Of a stretch of 64,000 nucleotides of DNA, positions 24,847-35,000 are shown piece after piece. The stretch covers positions 124,001 through 188,000 of the forward strand of contig CAWHUL010000030.1 in the NCBI GenBank assembly GCA_963832365.1, read 5' to 3'. Source of the stretch: CAWBRT01 sp963832365. Its GTDB lineage: Bacteria; Acidobacteriota; Terriglobia; Terriglobales; Acidobacteriaceae. A program made the translations under genes and the position numbers. The stretch's first letter is position 1; each line of letters opens with the position of its first letter. Under the pieces are notes generated by a model that saw nothing but the letters and a program-made list of their open reading frames with translations, made no database searches and was not told where the DNA came from.

Positions 24847-25135
24847 AGGCGCACAGAGGCGCCTAGGCGCCACAGATTCGGGGCCGAAGCCTGGAAGCTA
24901 CGCACTTGGCTCTGTGGAATCGCGGGTGGCTGCCAGAGCGATGCTCGACGCCAGAGAAGCCATAGAGGTGGCAAGAGTGCCAGGCATTCTTGTCCGGTTT
25001 ATATCCCCCGGAGTGCCCATTGACGAAAGCAAGTGCACCTGCAAGCGCCTGAAGGCTGGGACGATTGGATTTTGCAGGTGTTTTAGTGGCGAACCGGACG
25101 GGGCCGGACGTGGAATCTCGACAGTGAGCAGCTAG
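24836..25135 (+). CDS. Small hypothetical protein with Cys cluster
   Basis: A 99-residue protein overlapping the preceding HTH gene. The first half is basic (MANKGAQRRLGATDSGPKPG), then a helix (VAARAMLDAREAIEVARV). The C terminus has four Cys (CTCKRLKAGTIGFCRC) that could bind a metal. Unknown function; probably cotranscribed with the upstream gene. Confidence 0.5.
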   Translation: MANKGAQRRLGATDSGPKPGSYALGSVESRVAARAMLDAREAIEVARVPGILVRFISPGVPIDESKCTCKRLKAGTIGFCRCFSGEPDGAGRGISTVSS

Positions 25136-25266
25136 TTGCTCGCCCAGGCAAGAAGAGACATGCTCTGCAAATCTCAGTGGTACAACATCTTAGCCAATTT
25201 TTATAGCTCCCCTTCAGGTCGAGAAAAAGTGCAACTTGCCTTATGATTTCGATAAAAGGGGGATGA

Positions 25267-25872
25267 ATGGGCGGATACGGCAGCGGGCGACGGTGGGGAA
25301 GCAGTAAGGACACGACATCAAGTTACTTGCGATTGGACGTTCGATGGTTGGGACGCAAGGGCTTTCTTGTCCCCGGTCGCAGTTCGAATGTAACGTGGTC
25401 GCGGAACGGGGAACCGGCAGGCAATATCAACCTCCAGTGCGAAACGGATCGCGTGGTCCTGTGCTACAGTCATCGCCGCTTTGATGAACCGTGGAAGAAT
25501 GAGAAATATCCGGTACCGCTCGAACGGACACCGTGCCACTACGGGGGCAAGCGGGTTTGGTTTCGCTGTCCGGCTAGGGGCTGTGGTCGGCGGGTTGCGA
25601 TCCTGTATGGGAGCGGCATTTTCGCTTGCCGGAACTGTTACCAGCTTGCATACGAAAGCCAACATGAAGCGCCACACAACCGCGCGCTAACGCGTGCGCA
25701 GTCAATCCGCGAAAAGCTGGGCGGGTCAGGAAGCATGGGCGAACCGTTTCCGTGGAAGCCCAAAGGAATGCACTGGAGCACGTACTGGCGTCTTCGGCAA
25801 ACCGCCGAGGAAGCGGGCGCGCGTTCGGCTCCGCCGTGGCTGCTCAAGCGACTTGGGTCTGGCGTCGTTTAG
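25267..25872 (+). CDS. Mobile-element-associated zinc-ribbon protein
   Basis: A 201-residue protein of a conserved unknown family found on integrative elements. It begins with the characteristic MGGYGSGRRWG and has LDVRWLGRKGFLVPG, a beta-rich middle (VWFRCPARGCGRRVAILYG), a zinc ribbon formed by CPARGC and CRNC, the LAYESQ motif and the C-terminal KPKGMHWSTYWRL. Function is not established; the ribbon suggests nucleic-acid binding. A ribosome site AAAGGGGG lies just upstream. Confidence 0.75.
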   Translation: MGGYGSGRRWGSSKDTTSSYLRLDVRWLGRKGFLVPGRSSNVTWSRNGEPAGNINLQCETDRVVLCYSHRRFDEPWKNEKYPVPLERTPCHYGGKRVWFRCPARGCGRRVAILYGSGIFACRNCYQLAYESQHEAPHNRALTRAQSIREKLGGSGSMGEPFPWKPKGMHWSTYWRLRQTAEEAGARSAPPWLLKRLGSGVV

Positions 25873-26005
25873 TGTTCCCTCCAAGCGGTTTGCTGCCTCG
25901 GGAACTGCAGAGCATCACATGGGAAGGCATCCCGAACTTGTTCCCGAGAGTCTAAAAATGCCGCCAATAAGGACATAATTCGGAAGATTTGGCAGGAGGT
26001 GGATC

Positions 26006-26296
26006 GTGGCAAACTCAGCCCAGAAGAAGCCCGCAAACAGATCATCAAAACTGCCGGTGGATTCACAAACCCCGAGTGGCTCGGCAACGCTGGACCTGAT
26101 GCGGCGGCACAACCTTCCACTGAATCGCCAAACCTATCTCGATCTGGCGTACATGGGAAACCCTCCCGAAGACTTGAGCGCGGAGGAGGAAATGATGCTG
26201 CCCGAGCAGTTCCCGCAAGAAGTAAATCGCGAACCACTGGGGAGGACCCGAACGTCCAGCCGAACTACCGCGAGAGTTTTTTGTTACCCGAAATGA
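26006..26296 (+). CDS. Small conserved hypothetical protein
   Basis: A 96-residue protein. The GTG start at 26006 is supported by AGGAGG six bases upstream. The core LDLMRRHNLPLNRQTYLDLAYMGNPPEDLSAEEEMMLPEQF is typical of short proteins carried by acidobacterial and proteobacterial elements. The last 20 residues look frayed. Unknown function. Confidence 0.65.
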   Translation: MANSAQKKPANRSSKLPVDSQTPSGSATLDLMRRHNLPLNRQTYLDLAYMGNPPEDLSAEEEMMLPEQFPQEVNREPLGRTRTSSRTTARVFCYPK

Positions 26297-26338
26297 AGAA
26301 TTGAAACTTCTTCTCCTCTGTGTCACTCTGTCCGCGAG

Positions 26339-26947
26339 CTAGCGTTTCTTTGTCTTGAGAATATCCGCACACCGCTGGGCTGTTTCGTAGCCAGCTTGCA
26401 ATAAACCCTCGTTCGCTTTCAAATACCGCGCATACAGCTCTGACGCGCTTTCTGAAACGGTATAGAGCAAAGTGGATGCACCTGTGCAAGATTGGCCCGC
26501 ATTCAACAGGCGATAGGCGTCCTTCACATTCCCGCCTATTGCAGCGGCAGCAGCATCAGCGGTTGCGCTGGAAGCGCAAAGCGCTGCATTTCGCGAAGCA
26601 TCGTCAAGCCAGAGCACAAAGTAAAAGGCAGCGGCACTGTTAAACCCTTGCGGGTTCTTGTTTAGTGCAGACAGTGCGACCCGAAGACCCTTGAGGACCT
26701 CACGATCCTTGCTAACTGCATTCGCGGCCTCTTTCTTCATGGTCGCTTCTTCTAAGTCAATTGCCGACGCAAAAGTTACGGCAGCTCGCTCTGCCTGAGT
26801 GAGAACAAGACGAATCTCTTGTTCATTCGGAAACTCTGGTGTGCTCGGATTTATAGCTCGCTTGTCTTGCGCTGCAACTGGCGTCAGCAGGGTGACACAC
26901 ATTAGCAGTGTCAGGATGGCACACCGGGGCAGAGCCTTAGTCGACAT
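26339..26947 (-). CDS. Secreted hypothetical protein
   Basis: A 202-residue protein with a signal peptide (CAILTLLMCVTLLTPVAAQ) and a mature helical domain containing two Cys (NAALCASS, GQSCTGAS) that could form a disulfide. No family recognised. Its start overlaps the end of the upstream secreted-protein gene by 11 bases, so the pair is cotranscribed. Confidence 0.7.
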   Translation of the reverse strand: MSTKALPRCAILTLLMCVTLLTPVAAQDKRAINPSTPEFPNEQEIRLVLTQAERAAVTFASAIDLEEATMKKEAANAVSKDREVLKGLRVALSALNKNPQGFNSAAAFYFVLWLDDASRNAALCASSATADAAAAAIGGNVKDAYRLLNAGQSCTGASTLLYTVSESASELYARYLKANEGLLQAGYETAQRCADILKTKKR

Positions 26948-27767
26948 TAGCCACCTTTTCTTCGACCAATGTCACCTTCATGTCCGGGTAGTAAAGCAAC
27001 TCCTTGGTGGGCATTTTGATCACCTTCTGCGGTTGTCCGAAAGTCGCCACAACCTCATCCCTCGTCTGGCCAATTGAAATCGCCTTAGCCTCCGGGGGCG
27101 GCATATCCGCCGGTGGTGGGGGTGGAGCAATCGGTGCCAGCGCCGGTTGCTGTGCCGCAGCGTTGGTGGAAGTCCCAAGCGGAGTGAACATCGTATCGCC
27201 ATTTACATATGCCGTGATTTCCGTGCCCGAAGGAATCGTGATGTCCTTGCCATGGATGAAGAGGAACAGAGGTGCGGCGGGAAAGAACACAATGCTTGTG
27301 GCTACGATTGCGCCAGTCATTGCGCCAACGTGCCCGCCGCCCTTCGCGTCTTTAACGGCGCGCAATGCGACCTTTTCGCCGTTGGTCATCTTCACGGACT
27401 CGATGGTGATGTTCAGCTTGCCCGCACGGCCCATGCTTTTCTTGTGCTCTGACTCGGTCACCCTTCCCATAGCGATGCCGCCTTGCGGAATGACCGTGAC
27501 ACCGTCGAGCGCAACCGCGTCCAGCACCTCGAAATCAACCTGGTCGTTAACTTTGCAATCTGCCGATGAGAGATTGCGCTTGGTGCGCATCCGCACCGGC
27601 GTGCTGTCCTCAAGAATCGGTTTCCCATCAGGAGTGTGTTTCACTGCAACTGGGGCAGCCGGAGGTGTTACCACTGCCGCAGTTTGCGGTGTAGGGGCTT
27701 GCTGGGCAAATAGACACGGTCCAGCTGCGAACAAAACCGTCAAGAAGAGCGCACAGAGTCTCCGCAT
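26937..27767 (-). CDS. Secreted protein with SmpA/OmlA-like tail
   Basis: A 276-residue secreted protein. Signal peptide (MRRLCALFLTVLFAAGPCLFAQ), then a domain common in acidobacteria (TPVRMRTKRNLSSADCKVND QVDFEVLDA... MGRAGKLNITIESV), a hydrophobic Gly/Ala segment (GAMTGAIVATSIVFFPAAPLFLF), a Pro-rich linker, and a C-terminal BamE/OmlA-like domain (ISIGQTRDEVVATFGQPQKV). Such proteins are probably periplasmic or envelope-anchored; no activity is known. Confidence 0.75.
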   Translation of the reverse strand: MRRLCALFLTVLFAAGPCLFAQQAPTPQTAAVVTPPAAPVAVKHTPDGKPILEDSTPVRMRTKRNLSSADCKVNDQVDFEVLDAVALDGVTVIPQGGIAMGRVTESEHKKSMGRAGKLNITIESVKMTNGEKVALRAVKDAKGGGHVGAMTGAIVATSIVFFPAAPLFLFIHGKDITIPSGTEITAYVNGDTMFTPLGTSTNAAAQQPALAPIAPPPPPADMPPPEAKAISIGQTRDEVVATFGQPQKVIKMPTKELLYYPDMKVTLVEEKVANVD

Positions 27768-27993
27768 GATGCCACCTTTCCAAATTCAGGTACTCAGGAT
27801 ACCGTGAACTATATACCTTGCGAGGGAGCCGAACACGGTGTTTCTCTTTGGGCGCACCAGGACTCAGCTTGGAGGTTCGATTTGGAACGCTTAGCCGAAC
27901 CGTACTTGGGGGCTTGCAAGAGTTAATTGTCTCCGGTCGGCTAAGGTTGTAATATCCACTTCTCCCCAGAATGCCTGCAATCGGAGGCAACGA

Positions 27994-28704
27994 GTGCGTC
28001 CCAGGGTCTTGTTATGCGTGTTATTGCTTACGGTCCTTTGTGCGAAGTTGAGCATCGGTCAAACCAATAATCCGGTAAAGAAAGCCGCGCCAAAGACGCA
28101 GCCCATTTCGTTCTTCTGCCCAGACCCAGACGCGGGACAAGCGTGCAAGTCCTATCAGGAATTAGTAAAGGCGAAGGACGCCGGACTGTACGAGGATGCG
28201 TACTATTGCTTTAGAAAGAAACAAGACCAGTTTTTCTTTGTGTGGTTCTCAAAACCCTATTTCCGAAAGCATTGGGATTCAGAAAACAAGCGCATGTGGC
28301 CCGATAAGGATGCCACAAGTGCGGGACGGGGTTCAGCCGGCACCTTCACGAACGGAGTCGAAGACTACAGCGCAATGCCAAGGCTGTTCTTTAACGGAAC
28401 GTGGTTGCCTTGGGCACTCAGCGGACAAGCGGACACGGGACTCTTTTCGTCCACGAGCGTCAATCATGCCGAACATAAGGACGGTGATCCGGTTGTCGTC
28501 ACCATTGATGACACTCAATTCAGCATTACCGGACTGAAGTATCAGAACACGGTTGGGAAGGCAATCCGGTACAACCTTACGATTCAGCGGTCAACCGGAC
28601 GATTCACAGAGAGCTTTTCAGAGGCTTTGCAAGGCGACGAAACAAAGCAGGTGCCATTTGCCGAAAGCACTGGGCGCTGCATATATCGCAAAGGCGGAGG
28701 GTAA
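27994..28704 (+). CDS. Secreted hypothetical protein
   Basis: A 236-residue protein from a GTG start with GGAGG seven bases upstream. Signal peptide (VLLCVLLLTVLCAKLSIGQ), then an aromatic-rich domain (QDQFFFVWFSKPYFRKHWD) and a beta-rich half. Three Cys near the start and a conserved-looking CIYRKG end. No family recognised. Monocistronic. Confidence 0.7.
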   Translation: MRPRVLLCVLLLTVLCAKLSIGQTNNPVKKAAPKTQPISFFCPDPDAGQACKSYQELVKAKDAGLYEDAYYCFRKKQDQFFFVWFSKPYFRKHWDSENKRMWPDKDATSAGRGSAGTFTNGVEDYSAMPRLFFNGTWLPWALSGQADTGLFSSTSVNHAEHKDGDPVVVTIDDTQFSITGLKYQNTVGKAIRYNLTIQRSTGRFTESFSEALQGDETKQVPFAESTGRCIYRKGGG

Positions 28705-28772
28705 ACAATTAGCAGCCGACCGGCGCACAATGGCGTATTGCGTACTAGTAGAAGCGTTGTTTCTCCCCCATG

Positions 28773-29282
28773 TTAGCTCGACGGGAACGGCACGGGGTAG
28801 TACTTCAGCCGAAGTTGCTGAACCACTGTTGCCAACCCGTTTGCCTTCGCTGGGTCTGAGGACACGCAGTTCCCAGGCGGTGACGCATTCGAGGCAAGAA
28901 CGACAAAAGACTGTCCAGACAGCGGCGAGATGCTAATTCCGTCGCCAACTCCGGGTGTGATAGGACCTAAAGGGCAGGGTGCTGTCGAGGTGATCGAACT
29001 CAGGAATGCATTTGCCGATGCCGATAGCAAATTCAATTCGTCAGCGGTAATAGTTCCTCGAATGATAACGCCAGCCGGTGACGGACCGGCGGCGAAGTTC
29101 GCGGCATTATCAATTGTGAAACCATAAAGCCCGGAGCACGAACTCGGATTCAGAGCTTCACAACTGGTCCGCTCGGAAACGCTTGTCCATTGTGCCGCAG
29201 CGTTGTTTGAGGCACCGCATGCGCTTAGGAGAACAATCGTGAGCAACATCAGGGAAGGCCAGAGTTTCGCAAATCGAGCCAT
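28773..29282 (-). CDS. Putative lipoprotein
   Basis: A 169-residue protein. ATG 29282 is preferred because GGTGGAG lies six bases upstream (a GTG five codons earlier is possible). The N terminus is a lipoprotein signal with lipobox LLSAC-G. The mature part has four more Cys and a Gly/Ser-rich beta-like pattern. Unknown function; convergent with the preceding secreted-protein gene. Confidence 0.7.
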   Translation of the reverse strand: MARFAKLWPSLMLLTIVLLSACGASNNAAAQWTSVSERTSCEALNPSSCSGLYGFTIDNAANFAAGPSPAGVIIRGTITADELNLLSASANAFLSSITSTAPCPLGPITPGVGDGISISPLSGQSFVVLASNASPPGNCVSSDPAKANGLATVVQQLRLKYYPVPFPSS

Positions 29283-29396
29283 TGTTCTCCACCTCACGTG
29301 AGCCCCGAGTCTCCGAATTATATCCTCGTTCTTAATCCGACGAGGTCACCGGGGTTTCCCTTAAGGATTCTCGCCGGGAAAGCGACATCTCATTCT

Positions 29397-29483
29397 GTTG
29401 ACAGATGCGTTGACAGATAAGTGCCGACTGCCCTGATCTCCCCCACTTCAGAGGGCCTCGGCCCACTTGTAAGCGATTGATAC
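29397..29483. repeat. 87-bp direct repeat, left copy
   Basis: Nearly identical (2 differences in 87) to 31265-31351. It begins GTTGACAGATGCGTTGACAG, which echoes the 3' end of the integrase gene at 18547-18570 (GTTGACAGTTAGTTGACAG). On the minus strand it can be read as the C-terminal end of an integrase (KWAEAL-stop), so it may be a scar of another integrase. Confidence 0.75.
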
Positions 29484-29573
29484 ATGCCGGCGATTCCACA
29501 CAAGCGTTGACAGTGCCGCGCTCCATCTGCGGCGCCGGACCGACGACTCTGCCGTCGAGCAAAACGGCTGGTA

Positions 29574-31076
29574 TCAGAACTGCGCGCGGACGCCGAAGTT
29601 GACGCCCTGCCACCAATAGCCGGCCTGGGCGAACGACACCGCGCTAGGCGTGGAAGCTACCTGCGAGGTCTGCGCGACCGCGCTGAGATAAAGGATTCTG
29701 TAGCCGATGAACGCCGAAAGCCGTTTCCGCATCAGGTCATAGCCGAACCGTACCGACGACGAAGGCATCAGCGCGAACACCGTACTGGAGTGCGTGCCGA
29801 TGTTAGCCGGCTGCGCGAACAGTCCGCTCGGCGGGGCCACGTTCGAGCTGGCTGTCACTGGCGGCACTCCGGTGGCGGCGTTGAGTGGGATGCCGGCGAG
29901 CATGATTGCCGTAGTTGGAGTGGTCGAGGTGGTGGTGGTGGACTGGCTAGTTCCGCCGATCCTGAGGTTCTCGAACGTCGCGCCGAGCGCGAGCTTGGCG
30001 TCACCCTCAACCCAGAACCGCCTCCAGTGATAATCGCCACTGACGCCCACTTCTGGACCGATGAAACGGTTGTCGGCCCGGAACAGGTCCGAAGTGCTGT
30101 TAGCGGCGTTCAGGATGTTGGTGTAGTCGGAAGTGCCCGGAAGCCCAAGCGATGGATCGTAGGTTACCGTGGTGGTCTGCGCCACCGTGCTGCTGCTGTT
30201 GATCGAGAGCCGCTCGTAAAAACTGGCATATCTCATGCCGGCAGTAACGTACAACGCGGCATCCTGGCGCCGCTGCCAGACCCTGGCGCGGTAGTTGGCC
30301 GCTAGGGTATAGAAGCCGTTGTTAGCCTGCGCACCCAGCGAGCCATTGGTCGTGGTGCTGACCTGCTGGTCGTAAAGGTGGACGAAGACGGCGGGGGTGG
30401 TGTTTACGTACACCATCGTCGTGGCGTTCGTTGTCGGCTGGGAGATCACGTAACTGCCGGTTGCGCCGAACAGGTTCGCATTGGGCACCGCGAGGGTATT
30501 GCCTGAATGCAGAAACTGCGTCGACCCGGACCCGCCGGTCAGGTACATCCCCTCGATTTCCACGCCCTTGCTGTGCTTATCATTAAGCCAGTAGCCCAGG
30601 TGTAGAGTCTCGCCAGCATGCAGGCCGCCGACAGTAGGGCCTTGAAGCTGCACCCCGTTCACTGGGTCACCCGGCAGATTCTGGACTGTGTAGAGGCCGA
30701 TGAAGCCGGGCGCGGTCGGGATCGGCGCGGCGGTGGTTGAGAATCTCATGGTCGGAGCGCCCGAGACCAGGCCGAGATGAACCCCGCTCTTCGAGGTGGC
30801 GAATGCGCCCTGCTCGAAGCTAGCCCAGAAGCGCCGGTCTGACGCCGTCGGGGCCACCGTTGGAGTGGCAACACTTCGCGGCGCCTCGTTGGCAGGCGTC
30901 ACCGCGCCACCAAACTGCTGGTCATAGCAGGCCAGTCGTTCCACTGGTGCGGCGATGGCCCGGCAGTCAGTTTGGGCAGAAGCCGATGCGGCTCCCAGCC
31001 CCAGAACGGAAAGCAACAAGAGCGTCATCAGACCGATGGCGCCAACGGGACGCAGAGAAAGATAAATGCGAAGCAA
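29574..31076 (-). CDS. BBP7-type outer-membrane beta-barrel protein
   Basis: A roughly 500-residue outer-membrane protein. The TTG start at 31076 is chosen because AAAGGA lies seven bases upstream and it gives a clean signal peptide (LRPVGAIGLMTLLLLSVL... ASAQ). The mature part starts with a short Cys-containing segment (CRAIAAPVERLACYDQQFGG), then a beta-barrel of alternating strands ending in Phe (GVNFGVRAQF). Motifs such as LHLGYWLNDKHSKGVEIEGM resemble the BBP7 family of Planctomycetes and Acidobacteria. The gene is bracketed by the 87-bp direct repeats. Confidence 0.75.
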   Translation of the reverse strand: MLRIYLSLRPVGAIGLMTLLLLSVLGLGAASASAQTDCRAIAAPVERLACYDQQFGGAVTPANEAPRSVATPTVAPTASDRRFWASFEQGAFATSKSGVHLGLVSGAPTMRFSTTAAPIPTAPGFIGLYTVQNLPGDPVNGVQLQGPTVGGLHAGETLHLGYWLNDKHSKGVEIEGMYLTGGSGSTQFLHSGNTLAVPNANLFGATGSYVISQPTTNATTMVYVNTTPAVFVHLYDQQVSTTTNGSLGAQANNGFYTLAANYRARVWQRRQDAALYVTAGMRYASFYERLSINSSSTVAQTTTVTYDPSLGLPGTSDYTNILNAANSTSDLFRADNRFIGPEVGVSGDYHWRRFWVEGDAKLALGATFENLRIGGTSQSTTTTSTTPTTAIMLAGIPLNAATGVPPVTASSNVAPPSGLFAQPANIGTHSSTVFALMPSSSVRFGYDLMRKRLSAFIGYRILYLSAVAQTSQVASTPSAVSFAQAGYWWQGVNFGVRAQF

Positions 31077-31264
31077 GGGCGTTCCTTTCCATTGAGGGGT
31101 GTCACCGTCGGACAAGATGATTCAGATGGCCCCCGGTCTTTGCGGATTAATGTAAGGCTTCAGCGAAATCATATCGCTCATTTCAGGCTTCGATAATGAC
31201 GGTGTTGGTTCCGAGAGGAAGCTGGTGGAATGCCATCTTAGCCGCACCGGACGCTTTGGATAGC

Positions 31265-31351
31265 GTTGACAGATGCGTTGACAGATAAGTGCCGATTGCC
31301 CTGATCTCCCCCACTTCAGAGTGCCTCGGCCCACTTGTAAGCGATTGATAC
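31265..31351. repeat. 87-bp direct repeat, right copy
   Basis: Matches 29397-29483 with two mismatches. It ends 26 bases before the right attachment site. Confidence 0.75.
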
Positions 31352-31377
31352 GATTGAGAAGGTAGCCCTGTCCGGCA

Positions 31378-31428
31378 TTTCCTAAACCGAAGGTCGGGTG
31401 TTCGACTCACCCCAGGGCTACCATCCCA
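31378..31428 (+). repeat. Attachment site attR
   Basis: Exact 51-base copy of the tRNA-Arg 3' part at 18440-18490. It lacks the tRNA 5' half, so it is not a tRNA gene. Similarity to the left site continues imperfectly for another 20 bases (GTTGAAATCGC shared block). Confidence 0.9.
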
Positions 31429-32067
31429 ACTCGTTGAAATCGCGCTGGGAACCGACGGATTCTTTCAGCAGCCCGCTAATATTCGGCTTGATTTATCTTG
31501 CAAGAACTGGTGCCCCATGTTTCGCCCGTGTCCGACGAACTCCGCTCGCTAGGGTGACTGTTGTTGGGGTGACGTGGGCCATTTCCTAAGCATTATCCAA
31601 ATTGAGCCACAGATCCTTCACCTCCTTCTGCTGATCTTTTGACAAATGCGTGGACAGATCAGCGCCGATTGGCCGCTCCTTGTGGAAAACTTATTCCGAC
31701 TCGCAAGTTATTGACACAATTTAGGATGGCTGCCTAGCCCGGCATCTCCTAACCCAAAGGTCAGGTGTTCGACTTACCCCAGGGCTGCCATTCCATGCCT
31801 CTGAGAGACATCCGGCTGACCATAAGCGCGAGGATTTTTGCCTTGTGAGTACCCCCTCGCACGTTCCTGCTTGACAAAGGTTCAGAGTGGCTGGATTCTT
31901 GACCCAGCAAAGCCCACATAGCCTGTTGGACTCTGCCGCGTTTCCCTGGAATTTGCGCGGAAGGGCTGCGACACCCCTCGACAGAGGTGGCACCACGCCG
32001 TTCTGCGCTGGGCCTAGGTATCCGTTCATTTTAACGGTTGTTTGGAGCTGTTCTGTGGAGGCGTCCC
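31429..32067. other. Post-island scar region with third att-like copy
   Basis: No gene. A degraded copy of the att core lies at 31746-31795 (TCCTAACCCAAAGGTCAGG... CCCCAGGGCTGCCATTCCA), with about seven differences. At about 31640 TTTGACAAATGCGTGGACAG again resembles the integrase 3' end. This is what a decayed earlier insertion at the same tRNA would leave. Confidence 0.65.
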
Positions 32068-35000
32068 GTGATCAAGTCCTGCCCCAGTCGCCGCACATTT
32101 GTGGCGCGCCCTAATGTTTTGCTTGCTCTTCTCTGCGTTTTAGCATTCGGGCTCTCCGTCAGCGGCAGTCCTTTGCCGCAGGGCGATTCGCAAGGTCCCC
32201 ACATTTATATCGACGATGGTCGCAGTCTGCTGTCCAATTACGTGGGACCGAAGGATGTGGTTCAGGCGCTTACCTCGGCGGGTCGCCCGCTCTCGCTGGC
32301 TTCGGCCGATTTCAACGAGGACAGCGTCACCGATCTGGCGGTCGGCTACGCTGCGCCCGGCGGCGGTATTGTTGCGCTTTACAAGGGCAATCTCGACGCA
32401 TTTGCGCCGCAGAGCCACGAATCGTTTCTGGGTATCAGCCAGAACCGCTTCCCGTCTCCGTTCTTCCCGAACGTGGGGCTGTTACAGGTACCAGTTCAAC
32501 CGGACTTTCTGGGTGCCGGCCAGTTGATTGGCGACAACCGCATAGACCTGATTGTCGGCGCTCGCGGCGATAGCTCCCTGTACGTTTTTCCCGGAAAAGG
32601 CAACCTGACGTTCGATTTTCCCAGCGTCGTTTCCTTGCCTGGAAGGATCACCTCCATGGCTACCGGCAAGTTGGGCGCCGGCAGCAAGTTCACGCAGATT
32701 CTGGTTGGCGTCACCACGGCGAATGGGTCGGCGTTGCTGGTCTTGACCGGCTCGGATGAAGGACTGGTTCTGGCGGCCGCTTATCCGCTGCAGGCTCCGT
32801 CTACCGCGTTTGCTTTCGGTGACCTCAATAACGACACTCGTGGCGATGCGGCCATTGTTTCCGGCGGTAATCTCTTTATTCTTGATGGCCGCGCGCTGAA
32901 TCCGGCCGCCGGCAACAGCAACGGCCTGGAAGCAGTGTCCCTGCCGTTTTCGGTCACTTCCGTAGCACTGGGGTCTTTTGCCTTTGACCGCAACCCCGGT
33001 CTGCAGATGGCATTGCTCTCTCCCGATGGGAATGTTCATATCGTGGCCCACAGCGCCTTTGATCCGCGTCCTTTTACCGCGGCTGAAATGAAGGCCAAGC
33101 GGCTAACGCGTGGGCGTAACACACAGGCATCTGCAAATCGCGCAGGCGGCATTACCTGGAGCGTAGTCGAGACGATTCCGGCTGTAGGCGTCTCCAACAA
33201 TCCAAGCACTCCGGCGCTGCTGATGCGCACCCGCATCTCCAGCAACGGCAGCGATGACATTCTGGTGCTGAACCCCGCCGCCAGCCAGATGGTGATTGTC
33301 TCTCACCCCAACCCCAGGCATGGCTTGGCCACTCAGACAGATGGTTCGTTTGCGCCGGGAGCCGCTTCAGTGCGCTTCTATGGAACCGGAACGCCCGTAG
33401 CGGCGCTCGCGATTCGTGTGAATATCGACGCGCGGCCCGGATTAGTGGTGCTTCACCAGGGCCAACTGGCTCCTTCGGTAATGATGCCGCTGCCGGACCC
33501 TGTTTTCACGGTCAACACCACGACGGATCTGGTGTCTGCGAATCCCAGTGCGTGCCTGCTCGGTGTGATGGGACAGTGCAGTCTGCGCCAAGCCGTCATT
33601 GAAGCCAACACGATGGGCGGCGTTGACACCATACTGGTTCCATCCGGGACTTTTACCCTAACGATCCCTCGCAGTGAAGGTGAGCACACGGCGCACCACG
33701 GCCATCTGGACATCCTCGATGGCGTGAACATTATTGGCGTTGATCCAGCCACCACCATTATTCAGGCAGGCACGGACCAAACCAATGGTATCGACAAGGT
33801 CTTTTCCATCAATCCAAATCTGGATACGGCTTTTGATACCCACCTCAGCAACCTGACAATCCGCTATGGGCGCAACGTTAATTCTTACGGTCACGGCGAT
33901 GAGTATGGTGGCGCTTTTGACTGGGAGGCAACCGGCACAGGAAACCTGTTCCTAACCAACTGCACGATTGCCTACAACTCCACGCTTCATAACGATGGCG
34001 GCGGAATCCTCGCGAGCAACCTCATTGCTGGACAGAGCGGCGGGGTCACCATATCGCTCAGCCAGATCCAGCACAACAGTACGAGTGCGACTGGCGAGTC
34101 CGGACTCGGTGGAGGCCTCTACTTGGGGCCCGACACGAACCTCGCGATGAGTGGCAGTGATATCAGTCACAACGAATCTCGTCCAGCCGTTGGCAACGGC
34201 GGCGGAATTTTCATCGGTGGCCCCACGCCAGGGAATAGTCCACCTTCAATCGTCATTAATGGTGCAAGCACCATCTCCAACAATACGGCTGCGCTGAATG
34301 GTGGAGGAATCTACACCAACGCAGGCCTGACTATTGACCAGGCAACTGTCATCAGCAATAATACGGCTGGTGGGGATGGCGGCGGGCTCTGGAGCAACGT
34401 TGCGGATCTGGCGATTGCACCTCCGCCGTCGGTTCTTCAGTCTGTCACGCTCTCCAAGGTGAACATCACCGGGAACAATGCCGCGGGAAGTGGCGGCGGC
34501 ATTCATGTAGATGGCCTCGCTGCTCCGGCAAACAACCTCAGCATCAGCTTCAGCCGGTTTGTGGGGAATACTGCGGCTCACGGAAGCAACCTAAACAACG
34601 TTAATGGATCGGTTACGGCGACCAATAACTGGTGGGATACCAATACGCCAGCGACCACCATCAATGGCACCGTTACATTCGACCCCTACATTGTCCTGAC
34701 CCATACCGCCAGCCCGGCCAAGCTCCAAATCAACCAAGCTGCGGGCCTGACGGCCGACATGAGCAAAAACACCAATGGCGACGACCTAAGCGGCAATCTC
34801 GATCTGATTGTCGGGCTGCCCGTCACCTTTCATAACGCAGTTCTCGGAACCATCCCGCAAGCCCAACCGGAAGCGCTTGATGTGAATGCCCAGGCCACGG
34901 CCACCTACAATGCGGGCGGCGCGGGCGGGAACGGCTCCGCGGATGCCACCGTAGACCACACAACGGTCACCGCTTCCATCGCGGTCCTGCAACCGCCCTC

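Larger units (their letters stand above)
18440..31428. mobile_element. Integrative genomic island at tRNA-Arg(CCT)
   Basis: About 13.0 kb bounded by exact 51-bp direct repeats of the tRNA 3' end. The integrase lies immediately inside the left end, followed by an excisionase-like gene. The interior has small overlapping minus-strand unknowns, then plus-strand phage-like small genes, then secreted proteins. No conjugation, capsid or replication gene is recognised, so it is probably a mobilisable or satellite-like element, or a decayed one. Confidence 0.88.

Noticed and set aside
31378..31428. Second tRNA gene
   Set aside because: Only the anticodon loop to CCA part is present; the D arm and acceptor 5' strand are missing, so it is an attachment-site copy.
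18440..31428. Phage-defence or toxin-antitoxin system in the island
   Set aside because: No restriction, helicase, nuclease, CBASS, Gabija, reverse-transcriptase or classical toxin motif was seen; the unknown genes stay unknown.
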